From Phymatolithon calcareum (Eukaryota; Rhodophyta; Florideophyceae; Hapalidiales), in assembly GCA_977006965.1 (NCBI GenBank), contig OZ345362.1, positions 248,001 through 312,000 of the forward strand: a DNA stretch of 64,000 bases. Direction: 5' to 3'. Each line of letters starts with the position of its first letter. Position 1 is the stretch's first letter. The translations under genes and the position numbers were made by a program. The notes below the pieces were generated by a model. That model ran no database searches. It was given only the letters and a program-made list of their open reading frames with translations, and was not told where the DNA came from. This document shows positions 54,641-64,000 of the stretch, piece by piece.

Positions 54641-54943
54641 ATGTCGACATCTCCAACGTCGACAACACCTTCCGCTGCTCCCGTGCTCCCCAAAGCTGAA
54701 GAGAACCTCAATGAACGCGTCAATGCCGCCGTCGCTATGGTCTTTCGCGGATTTTCCGTTCGAAAGGCGGCTGTTAAATATGGTGTCACCAAATCTACCG
54801 TTCATCGATACAGCCAAATTTGTCGGGGAGTTTTCAGTCCCAGTCGACGCAGTGCACCCAAACGCGACCGTATCGCACCTCCAAAAAAGTGTATGATCTC
54901 GTTTTTAATCTGCAAGGATTCCTCCGGTAATATCTTAAAGTAA
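54641..54943 (+). CDS. Psq-type helix-turn-helix protein, perhaps two exons
   Basis: From ATG 54641 (MSTSPTSTTPSAAPVLPK), residues 28-60 read NERVNAAVAMVFRGFSVRKA followed by AVKYGVTKSTVHRY, the psq helix-turn-helix of pogo/Fot-type transposases and their domesticated relatives. A basic tail (SRRSAPKRDR) follows. A possible intron starts GTGTATG at 54889 and ends TTTCTAG at 55083; splicing would keep the frame and stop about 27 codons later. Without it the frame ends at 54943. No DDE domain follows, so it is a DNA-binding remnant or a small domesticated factor. Confidence 0.5.
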   Translation: MSTSPTSTTPSAAPVLPKAEENLNERVNAAVAMVFRGFSVRKAAVKYGVTKSTVHRYSQICRGVFSPSRRSAPKRDRIAPPKKCMISFLICKDSSGNILK

Positions 54944-55089
54944 TATTCTGGACTTTGAATTTAGTTTCAAACATCTGGACATTTTTTTCTTCTCGTCTAC
55001 TATAAAGCAATAAGTCTTGCTGAAATATGTTTTTAAGAGACATTTACGTTCTAATTTCTTTCTTTTCGATGGCTACTTTCTAGATCTGC

Positions 55090-56440
55090 CTCTATGATGT
55101 CCGCCTTCGTAGCGTGCTCTCCACCTGCGAAGAAAGGCAATTTTGAAATTCATGAATGCAGTAGACAATGATGGCGATGCTTAAATTGTATTAGTACGCT
55201 TTTTTCGGTTGAAGTACTGCCGTGCCCTCGTTCCTATATTTGCTTTCACCTCTGATCAGCTTCAGTAGCTCTCATTCTCTCTGCTCCTTTACAGATGCCG
55301 TTTCTGTTTCACACAAATATGCCAATGCTCGTGTCTTTGTCATTCTGAAGATCAGCGGACAATGCAAAGTGTACTTCCATTGCGGAATATTGGTCGACGA
55401 ATTCGTCGCTTGCAATAGTAATCTTGACCAGTTTATTACAATTGTGTTTTAGAAACCAAGGCCAAAAAACAAAAAACAATTATTAGTCGCCTAACCCTCT
55501 TCTGATATTCCGTGCAACTATTATGATCTTACGTATAAGATCTCAAGCTTTTTGTTGACACTTTATTCATAGTGTACTTCGCTTTCTTTACATTTTAGAT
55601 GTCCTTCTTTAAGATTTCATAGCTCTTCTCCGAGTCAAAGTATTCGCACATCACGAAGTAGAAAACAAGTCAAACTAGGTCGGACAATCAGAACACATTG
55701 CAGTCAAGATTTTCAAAGAGCCGGATGAAAGGTTGTGGGCTTCTTTCCCATGCCAAACAATGTCCATTTCCCCAATTTTCGGCAACGACTATGATTTAGT
55801 CCAAGATTGGTATGTTTCTCGAAAACCGGCAGGTTCAATTACTGTACGCGTTGCTGTTGAAGGTTTACTCTGGAGAGTGTGATTTAACGGAGGCACTTTC
55901 GCCACAACGTGACTCTATGATATGTTTCCCCACGGCTACAATCGAATACGGACTGGGATTGATTTCCGTCGCTCTGAAGGACTCTTTTTCTGTTCACTTC
56001 CTCGTCTATGCAGACAGCAAAAATAGGTACATTGATTAAGCCCGGTAAACCTCAGAGATCTTGTTCTAACTTTTATTGCACACTATCAACGAACTCCGCG
56101 GTCCTTACTTTTGACTCCATAAATGTCAATATTTCTGCGACGGAAGAGCGGCAAAAATCACTGTCAACGCGGCTGAGTGCGCTGTCCATTGCGATACGTT
56201 GGAGATCAGCGACCATCAAGGTCAGACGGGGTGTTTGAAATGCGTCGCCATGCGTCATCCACGGCCGTGGAAGTGGTAAGGCGGAAGATGCAGCTCGGAG
56301 AGGGCGGCCTTGAGGCATGTCCCGCTGAGGGCGTGACCAGCGCTATATTTGGGTACCATGCAGACCGGACTTTTAGTCGAGACAGGCCTTGTCCAGTAGG
56401 CCCGGGAAGCCCGAACGGGACTGTCATTTGGTGCACAATT
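55090..56440. other. Gene-poor stretch
   Basis: Short frames on both strands (for example 55812-56039 plus) without recognisable motifs. Confidence 0.35.
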
Positions 56441-56459
56441 AATTTTTTTAATTTCGGAG

Positions 56460-56760
56460 CTTGACTCCGAAGAGTTCGATTTAAATTATTAGCTCGGACC
56501 ATTAAATTATGACTTGGAGACTATGGTTTGATGGAGCAAAAACTTTGTTACATTTTTCCTCCGCCGGGGTACTTGATTTTTTCAAATTGTTCACGATCAC
56601 CGATTTCTGGAGAGCTCGATTTAAGCGAAACACCAACCTCGATCAATAAATTTATCATATGTCTCTGGAGAGCTCGATTTAACCGTGCCAGCGCCCTCGA
56701 GCAATAAATTATCATATGTTTCTGGAGAGCTCGATTTAACCGATTGAATAGCCTTGAAAT
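56460..56760 (-). repeat. GGAGAGCTCGATTTAA repeats upstream of the 743-aa gene
   Basis: Variants of GGAGAGCTCGATTTAACCG occur near 56464, 56609, 56665 and 56723, with a spacing of about 58 bp between the last three, joined by ATAAATTATCATATG. This is the inverted orientation of the core of the array at 31427-32755. In both places the repeats precede a long intact gene by a few hundred bases. Confidence 0.7.
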
Positions 56761-56928
56761 TTTTTATCCTGTGTCTGGTCATGTGTCTCTCTAGCTTGGA
56801 AAGCCCCTAAGCTCAAACGAAGGAATTAACCAGCAACTTAGATATTGTTTTCGAAGCATTTCAAATATAACTCAAGCTTGTAAGGCGTGTGAACGTCAAG
56901 TTACCGACAGGGTCGTCTGTACAGCGCA

Positions 56929-59160
56929 ATGGCACCTCGATGCAAAGTTGTTCGACAGCATGGTGCGATCGTACCGATGGCGGTTCAAGTCACTCGTGAG
57001 TGGCAGGCGCGTGTATCCCAAAACATGGCTTATGAGACAGACCCAGTCCGCCGAAGGTTCAAGGCGCCGCGCGGTTGGAAATGGGGTTGCACATTGAGTC
57101 GTCGGGCTCGTCTGCTGACAGCGGGCGCCAAGTTGCCGACGCAAGTAGATGCTGACGTTCGCTGGGCGACATCGAAGGCGTGGCGTGATTGGGCCGTAAA
57201 GTTTTGGAAACGCATGCACGACCGAAAGTGGTGCCTCTCCTTGCGACGTTTCGACGCTCGCGTGTTGCTAAGCCTTCCAGCTCCGAACGCTGTCTCACGG
57301 AAAAGATCGGGCCCGATGCTTTTTCCGCCAGGAGAGCAGCGCGCAGCACGAAGATGGCGCCATGACAATGGTATGCTTATCCCAGAACATTGCATCGAAG
57401 GTGATGTGTTGACCGCACGGGCCGTGCGTCTCGGCCGTTGCCCTCGTGTGCCGGAGGGTTTCGAAGCTATTGAGGTACCATATGCGATGGCCCCCCGCTG
57501 TCCCGAAGTGGTACTTCTTTGGGGCCTCTGGATGGCCGAAGATCCTTACTTGGCGCACGAGGCGCCGTATATGCGCGGTGCCATCAGCAACGCGTTATGG
57601 TCAGCATTTCACACTCTGTGGGCGTACAATGTGGCTCACGAAATGCTTGCGTCAGCACTCATGTGGGGCAACGAAGGCCGGCTATGGCGCGTTTCTCCGG
57701 CGTTGCTCAACGCAATGGAGGAATTGGGCTTGAAATCTCTCTGTGGCGGTTGCGACAAGTGGGCGAAGATGCTCCAGGCCCTCATCAAGGCCGTTCGAAG
57801 CGTCCGCTGGACCAAAGTAGACCCGCGTTTCGCGACGCGTCCGTTTCGCAATGACGTCGGCGCGCCAGTTTTCCGCTCTGGAGACTTCGTTCCATGGGAC
57901 GAACGGCGTTGGACGCCAAAGTTACCATATTGCATGGTCGGGCGTGAGCTTGACCCCTTTATTGACGAGCGTTTGCTCGGCGACCTGGCGCAGTACCGAG
58001 AATTGTTGACGGGGCGCGGGAAGAAGCAGGCTGACTGGAATGGGGTTAGCATTGAAGTCATGCAGAACCTTTTGGAACATGAATGGCTTGTCGAATCTCT
58101 GCCTGACGAGCCCATAGTCCATGAAGAGCAGTACGAAACACCAATCATAGTGATCGACGACGAAGATGAGGTTCTAGCGCCGTTTGAGATTCCACCACTA
58201 GCAGCGCAGGGACAGTCCAATCATCGAGCGCATTCCAGGCACTCTCACTCTGAACACGAAGACGAGATCCAGTCTTTCTCTACCCATTCTGGAGATACAA
58301 TAACTGCGAAATCTTTGGCCTCGAGAAATCGGAAGCGCAGGGCCTTGGAGGCGAGAGAGAAACCTCTGGCGGTCGAGCCAAATGGGCGCACTGAGGCTGA
58401 GATTAAGTCGACGTGTCAGTTCCTAGATGATCAATACCATGCTCGAATCGCAAAAGGCGGGGTACTTCGCCAGAGCTCAGCTGTCGCGAAACGCCTGCGC
58501 GAAGAGATAGGAAAGTCAAGAGCGCCACGCACTAAGAAACAAAAGACTGCACGCTTCTCTGAGAACGAGAGCGAGCGTAAAGAAAATGCCTTGCTCAACG
58601 TGGAGGTGGAAGCCGCCTTAGAGAGTGCCGTCGGTGCGGAGCGAAAATCTCCAACGCGTTACGTACCCACATTGACAACGGTGGTGGCTGTGAATGAGTC
58701 TCACAGAACAAAATCACAGTCAAACAGCGCGGCAGAGGAAATTGAGCAGAAACTATTGCCGCCGCCAGTCGACGTCGATCGGCCGGCTAAAACAACGTTG
58801 GCTGAGGCTCATCGCGTTCGACGTGTGTGGCAATGGGCCTTACAGGCCGGCCGAGTTGGAGAGTTCGAGTTGGTGTTGCGCACGGATGACGACGCATTAA
58901 GGCGAACAGTGGCAGCATTGATGTCTCCGATCGGTCAGATGGCGCTCCAGAAAGTCGGTTGGGAATTCGATGACCAAGGAAACTTGGAAAACATGTGGCA
59001 CAAAGTGACGGTCCTTCTTCGTGATATGAAGTGCTTGAGCGAAATGGTTGTCTCAAAAACCGATCTTGCGGAGCACGAGAAGGTGCATCTGGCCAAGGAG
59101 GTTTACGAGCTCATCTACTTCACGCAGCACCGACTATTGCACCACGTGGTGGTAGACTAG
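56929..59160 (+). CDS. 743-aa protein of unknown function with a SUMO-interaction-like motif
   Basis: ATG-to-stop frame with a good start context (GCGCAATGG). Residues 1-390 are Trp- and Arg-rich and seem folded (for example CPEVVLLWGLWMAEDPYLAH, FHTLWAYNVAHEMLASALMW). Residues 405-414 read PIIVIDDEDE, a classical SUMO-interacting motif: hydrophobic patch followed by acids. Residues 420-620 are charged, low in structure and contain NLS-like KRRALEAREK and PRTKKQK. The last 110 residues form a helical domain with LMSPIGQMALQKVGWEFDD. I recognise no family. Its 3' end and downstream DNA were duplicated to 44575-46799. GC content is higher than its surroundings. Repeats of the type found near the helicase lie upstream. 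Confidence 0.7.
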   Translation: MAPRCKVVRQHGAIVPMAVQVTREWQARVSQNMAYETDPVRRRFKAPRGWKWGCTLSRRARLLTAGAKLPTQVDADVRWATSKAWRDWAVKFWKRMHDRKWCLSLRRFDARVLLSLPAPNAVSRKRSGPMLFPPGEQRAARRWRHDNGMLIPEHCIEGDVLTARAVRLGRCPRVPEGFEAIEVPYAMAPRCPEVVLLWGLWMAEDPYLAHEAPYMRGAISNALWSAFHTLWAYNVAHEMLASALMWGNEGRLWRVSPALLNAMEELGLKSLCGGCDKWAKMLQALIKAVRSVRWTKVDPRFATRPFRNDVGAPVFRSGDFVPWDERRWTPKLPYCMVGRELDPFIDERLLGDLAQYRELLTGRGKKQADWNGVSIEVMQNLLEHEWLVESLPDEPIVHEEQYETPIIVIDDEDEVLAPFEIPPLAAQGQSNHRAHSRHSHSEHEDEIQSFSTHSGDTITAKSLASRNRKRRALEAREKPLAVEPNGRTEAEIKSTCQFLDDQYHARIAKGGVLRQSSAVAKRLREEIGKSRAPRTKKQKTARFSENESERKENALLNVEVEAALESAVGAERKSPTRYVPTLTTVVAVNESHRTKSQSNSAAEEIEQKLLPPPVDVDRPAKTTLAEAHRVRRVWQWALQAGRVGEFELVLRTDDDALRRTVAALMSPIGQMALQKVGWEFDDQGNLENMWHKVTVLLRDMKCLSEMVVSKTDLAEHEKVHLAKEVYELIYFTQHRLLHHVVVD

Positions 59161-59467
59161 CCGCGTGTCAGGAGAGAGGCCTTTGAGGATGCAGATGGAT
59201 ATATACATATATATGAAATCGGTCTCAGGGGTCATTCTGATTTTTTTGCTTGACGAATAAGATATTATGCGCAATGTGCAGGGGACAGCCAGAAGTACGG
59301 TGTGTCTTATGCCAGAGAGGTAAGATAGCGAAAGTGCCAAAAGTTTCCGGGTTGAACTTCTTGAACAAGGGCTGGAGATATTATTCACACATTCCGCAAT
59401 GAGTTGAGACGTGTGACCAGCAGATCTGGCGCATTACATCCAGGGTGCAACCAAGTAAACAAGGCAC
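59161..59467 (+). repeat. Downstream flank of the 743-aa gene, duplicated at 44971-46120
   Basis: Includes the uninterrupted TA (59258-59259) that corresponds to the insertion site of the pogo-like element in the other copy. Confidence 0.8.
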
Positions 59468-60112
59468 TTTGCCGCCCGGGTGATGATAGTCAATTATGAC
59501 CAAAAAAGCTTCCAATGTTACAGTTCACACTTTTCAAATATGAGCAGAGAAAAACCTTTGTCAGGTGCGCGCAGGCAGCGAAGAAAAGTCAAAATATTCG
59601 AAACGATGAAGCTCTTATGATACATTAACATCTTACAAAAGTTTAATCAGCTCTTCACTTCTCAAGGTCATGCACTTGACCAGTTATTCCAAAATAAACT
59701 AATTATTTTGAAAGCCAAAGTACCGACCGGCGCGCCGAGGACAACAAGTAGCTGGACTCTGAAAAATAGGATTTTTAATCGCTTGAATCGCTTTTCAAGG
59801 TCATGCTCCTGACCGGTTGTTCGAAAAGGAACTAATTATTTTGAAACAACCGATGGTGACACGCTCATCTAGATCTTGCCTCGGAAAATAGAGTGTTTTA
59901 TAGAATTTTTTTGATATGAGCGAGTCGGTGGGTAAGGGACCAGCTTGTCCTGGATTACAGCAAGGATATTCTAGCCAATAAAAGCGCTGTATTAAATTAT
60001 CATCATTCGGCCGACAAGCAGGTTGTCGCTCTGTAAGATCGGTCCGCATATGGGCATTCGGCTCGGATATGAGACCTTGGCTTCACCTCGGTGCATATCC
60101 GTGGCCTCGTGC
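59468..60112 (+). mobile_element. GCCCGG TIR element, copy 4, truncated at its right end
   Basis: Begins TTTGCCGCCCGGGTGATGAT and matches copy 2 to CCTCGTGCCCA at about 60112, where the last 55 bp with the terminal CGGGCGACAAC are missing. This marks the end of the segmental duplication. Confidence 0.75.
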
Positions 60113-61075
60113 CCAGTTCTACATAAGTATCTACTGCAGGTGCGAGTGTGTGGCGGCGGCAAAGCGACACCGCACACGGCTCGAATCATAATAATTCTAC
60201 TAATAGTACAAGTGTATGATATACAGCGAATCGACTTTCTGAGACGTTCCCCAGCAAGAAGCTGCCAAATTGTTAAACCTGGCAGCGGAAGAAATATATG
60301 ATAGGTATATGGGTCAGAGTTATATGTTTAGTTTATATTTAGCTCCCGTGCTCTCCTATTTTCTTTTCACTCCATTTATCTGTATTCCTAATCCACTCTC
60401 ATATCCAAAATCTGATAGAAGTCCTTTTCCGTCTTACACAGTAAGCTTCTCGGGACTACTTAAGCCCGCCGGCCCTTACGATATGACAAAGTACTCGAAT
60501 CCTCCAGCTTAACATGGTTCTTCGCTCTATCTGTACGAGCTCGAAGCTCATTGACATCAACTGAAATTGAAATCTTTCCTGAAAATGGAGTTCAAACTAC
60601 TCGACAGAACAACGGGCGACGACCTCCAACACTTTCCGAATCCATGACAAACTCCGATGATCATTCTGGTCGAGAAGAAACACCGCTCCGCTCGGTGTGA
60701 ATATCAAGAAGAAGGATAAAGTCACCATGTTTCGGAAGTAATGAATCATGAAGTCCCAGCGGACAGTACACCGAAGTTTTGCTTTTTCAACACCAACATT
60801 CAGCTCGTTCTGGAAAGCATTCGCAAGTGTAATCTACCACGTGTCACAAGGCAAGAGTATACGAGAAAGTCAGGCGTCGAAGGCATGCAGCACGCTCCAA
60901 GGTCTCTGTTCTTCCCTCGCGAAGATGCTTCTATACATCATCTGCTCTTCCATTTCGAATACATGCAATGGAACCGAATCTTCATCGATTACGCTCTCCG
61001 CATGACGCACACTTATCCAACGTTACAATTTAAGTCCAAGGAGGAAACCGATGACATCGCAGAGGAGTTCTAATA
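60113..61075. other. No clear gene; one open frame at 60741-61073
   Basis: The plus-strand frame at 60741-61073 (110 codons) has a protein-like C-terminal part (HHLLFHFEYMQWNRIFIDYA) but no family is recognised. It ends where the next tandem array begins. Confidence 0.3.
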
Positions 61076-61079
61076 CTGG

Positions 61080-62480
61080 CATACGAAAGAAAGCTTGAAA
61101 TGGCTTTTCACACCAATTCGGCAAAAGTGAACTGGAAAGGGTGCTTCACACCAATACAACAAAAGGGAGCTCAAAAGCGTACTTACCACCAATACTGCGA
61201 GTGCGTGGTTGAAAACAGTATTGGAGAACGGTGCTTGACACCGATTCGACAAAGGGAAATCGAAATCGTGCTTGACACCAATTCTTTAAGTGCGTGCTGG
61301 AAGACAGTACTGCAAAAGTGTGCTTGACACCAATAATGCCCAGAGTGCTTGTCATATACAGCAAACAGGTGTTCGACACCTCGGTCCAAAACTCCTATTC
61401 AAGATTCTGACAGCGCCATGGACCGTAAGCCGAAGGTTTTGTTCTTCAACAGAAGCACACCGCTAGTTGCGAATAATATCTGACGGTATTTCCCCCCACG
61501 TGTTCCTCAGCTAGTGTATTCTGATAATTCAGTCTGCGAAGGCCCTCGAACACAAATCAGGACTCCGTTCTTCTGTTTGTGAAAGTGTTCGTCTGCATTT
61601 ACTGTTCTAACATATCCGAGGTTCGCGCTCCAACCGTAATTTCTTTTCTGACACGTTTTTTATTTCGGCCACTTACAGATTGTTGGATCAAGTTCAAGTT
61701 GGAATCTGACGATTCTACGAAGAGTGTCGAATAATGTGAAATGGTGCTCCACGCAACTACTTCGAAACTGTGCATGAAACCAATACTTTGGAACGGTGCT
61801 GGACACCAATGCTGTCCAGCGTTCATGGCACAAATACTGCGAGATGGAACTCAAAAGAGTGCCTGACTTCAACAGAACAGAAAGTGAACTCGAAAGTGGA
61901 ACTCAAAAGTGTATTTAACACCAGTACTGCGAATGTGTGCTTGAAGAAAACACTTGGGAAACGGTGCTTGACACCATTACTGCTCAGTGTGCATGACCTA
62001 AATACCGCAAGAATGTTTTCGAATGGGTGCTTGACTCCAATTCTAAAAAGAATCTCTGAAGGGTGCTTGACACCAATTCCACAAAAGGGAACTGGAAAGC
62101 TTAAAACTAATACGAGAAAAGAGATCTCGAAATTGTGCTTGACACTAATACTGTTAGTGCATCTTTCAAGAAAACAATGTGGAAACGGTGCTGGACACCA
62201 GTACAGCCCAGTATGCATGACAGAAATACTGGAAGGGGAATCACAACAATACCACAAAAAAAGAACTCGAAAGGGAATTTGACACGAATACTGCGAGTGC
62301 GTCGTTGAAGACACTATTGAGGAACGGTGCTTGACACCAATACTTTGCAGTGTAACTGACCCAAATACTGCTATAGTGAACTCGAATGGGTGCTTGACTC
62401 GAATAGAACAAAAAGAATCTCAAAATGTTGCTTGGCACAAACACTTTGAGTGTGTGCTGGAAAAAAGAACTGCGACATTT
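61080..62480 (+). repeat. Irregular tandem array with GTGCTTGACACCAAT core
   Basis: At least fifteen units of 60-100 bp carry GGTGCTTGACACCAATACTG or a variant, often followed by CAAAAGGGAACTCGAAAG. The 531-bp repeat at 42862-44300 contains the same core. Long frames on both strands (61770-62282 plus and 62314-61823 minus) arise from the repeat and are not taken as genes. Confidence 0.75.
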
Positions 62481-62489
62481 TGCTTGACA

Positions 62490-63240
62490 CGACGCACCGC
62501 AGCCACAAATCAGAAATCCTGTCTTCCGTTTACACAAGTGTTCGTCTGCATCAAATGTTGTTGCACTCTCGAGGTTCGCACTCCAGCCGGAGTTTCGTTT
62601 CAGACACAGTTGCTATTTCGGCCAAATACAGCTTGTTGGACATCAAGCTCAAATAGGAATCCGAGGACGCTAGGAAGAAAATCGAATATTTGAAATAGTG
62701 CAACACTGAGGAAACGGTGCTTGACACAAATACCGTTCAGTATGCATAACAAAAGTACTGCAAGCGGAAACTCGAATATGTGCTTAACACACATACCACA
62801 CAATGGAACTTGAAATTGTGCTTGACACGAATGGGCATGGCATATACAGCAAAATGGTGTTCGGCACCTCATTCCAGAGCCCTTCTTCAGGGCAATGAAA
62901 GCTTTACGTACCGAACACCGAAGGTCTTGCTTTTCAACAGCAACACAGCGCTCGTTGCGAATAATATGTGACGTTATTTCTTCCTTAGTGTTCCCAAGCT
63001 AGGGTATTCTGACAATTCATTTCTCGACGCACTGCAGCCACAAATCAGGACTCCGCCCTTTTCTTTGTACAAATGTTTGTCTGCATCCCCGGTTATTACG
63101 CTCCCGAGGTTCGCACTCCAACACGAATTTCGTTTCTGACACGGTTGCTATTTCGGCCACTTGCAGCTTGTTCGACAACAAGTTCAAGTTGGAAACCGAG
63201 GAGGCTACGAAAAATGTCGATTACTTTGAAATTTTCAGAC
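62490..63240 (+). repeat. Diverged copies of the 531-bp repeat
   Basis: About 62490-62950 matches one unit of the array at 42862-44300 (CCGCAGCCACAAATCAGAAA, GTTCGCACTCCAGC, CGAATGGGCATGG). A second partial unit runs 62985-63240. So the same satellite exists 19 kb apart in the same orientation. Confidence 0.75.
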
Positions 63241-64000
63241 TTTTTGATTTATTTTAATTCCTTGTGGACAGCTTCGGAATGATAATGAATCGAAAAAGTC
63301 GGAAACTGGCGAAGAGTACTGCATGGAGGCTCTCTTCGTACATAATTTGTTCGGTTGGGACGTATACAAGTGTCCGAAATGAAACGGTACATTCCTTCAC
63401 GGGGATTTGGATCTGGGTTCGAGAAAAGTGATACACGAGGAAGACAGATATCCCGCGAATACTAGGCTTATTGACTGGGTGAGTTTTTTATTGCACTTCC
63501 GTTTTAGGACTACGTTTAGACCGCGCAATTTGAATCAGTGGCTGCCGTTCGCAACCCGTGAGGAAATAGATTATAACGTGGCTGCTGCTCTAGAACTGAT
63601 GAAGTTGAACGGCTTTTTTGAGAAATGGCAGATTTGATCCACGACGGAAGGTGTAGAAGAATACGGGTTTTTGGATACTGCAGAGAATGAATTAAGATCC
63701 ATGGTTTGGAATCTCGACGAATCCTTGAGTACCGTATCGACTGTCCTAGAGACGCGAGAAAGAGAGGGATAAAATAACCGTTTATCGGTGTTCAGGAATA
63801 TTACGCTGTAATCTCTGCATTACCCAAGGAACTCAACGCGACATGTTACCAATCCTCTCGTTTGTCCAGCGAAGCATTGCAGTTCTTATGTCCATGCCGT
63901 CCGTTGCGCAGAATGCATTGTCTTGTGATTTTCCAATGCAATGAAATTCACGATGATGGGAACATTAGTCCTTTCTTAATTCCAAGTAGTGATGGACGCT
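63241..64000 (+). other. Window end, possible partial gene
   Basis: A frame at 63407-63637 reads LNQWLPFATREEIDYNVAAA and ELMKLNGFF and may be an exon, but nothing is recognised. The window ends without further features. Confidence 0.25.

Noticed and set aside
61770-62314. 170- and 163-codon frames on both strands as genes
   Set aside because: Both consist of the GTGCTTGACAC tandem repeat; identical periodic peptides on both strands indicate satellite, not coding.

Overview
This 64 kb window is nuclear DNA of a eukaryote. It carries dead and nested non-LTR retrotransposons, small inverted-repeat transposons, several minisatellite-like arrays and a few long, apparently intronless genes. One protein begins with a near-copy of the histone H3 N-terminal tail, which by itself points to a eukaryote. 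Long single-exon genes, a LINE-rich background and lack of operon structure would fit a compact algal genome such as a red alga, but that is a guess and no host gene here fixes the lineage.

Layout. 0-10.5 kb: fragments of endonuclease/reverse transcriptase/RNase H LINEs on both strands, one CGCG-rich tandem array, and a pair of inverted copies of a terminal-inverted-repeat element. 11-13.4 kb: a GC-rich gene for a protein with a papain-fold-like C-terminal domain, convergent with a short gene for a basic protein. 13.7-28.5 kb: a retrotransposon graveyard with clear target-site duplications and LINEs inserted in LINEs. 28.5-32.8 kb: AT-rich gene-poor DNA, a small hairpin element and a higher-order tandem array. 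33.3-42 kb: a 1490-aa Upf1-type SF1 helicase gene, a small gene of unknown function, and, convergent with them, the H3-tail/peptidase-like gene. 42.7-44.3 kb: a 531-bp tandem repeat. 44.6-46.8 kb: a duplicated 3' end of a 743-aa gene whose full copy lies at 56.9-59.2 kb; this duplicate is split by a pogo-like element. 47.1-48.9 kb: a tyrosine recombinase gene. 50-56 kb: mostly unrecognised, with one repeat element and a psq-type helix-turn-helix gene. 60-64 kb: further tandem arrays.

How parts connect. The short basic protein at 12.8-13.4 kb and the N-terminus of the helicase share a domain (core KVFK). The proteins encoded convergently with each of them share a Cys...His-x12-Asp domain. So the same two-gene pairing occurs twice in one window, once in a version with a helicase and an H3-tail mimic. 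I infer a family of mobile elements (or a selfish gene pair) in which a KVFK-domain protein, sometimes fused to a helicase, works with a peptidase-like partner. The H3 mimic keeps K4 and K14 but has Ile at position 9. This is the candidate undescribed system. The tyrosine recombinase next to it might be the integrating enzyme, but nothing in the sequence ties the two together.
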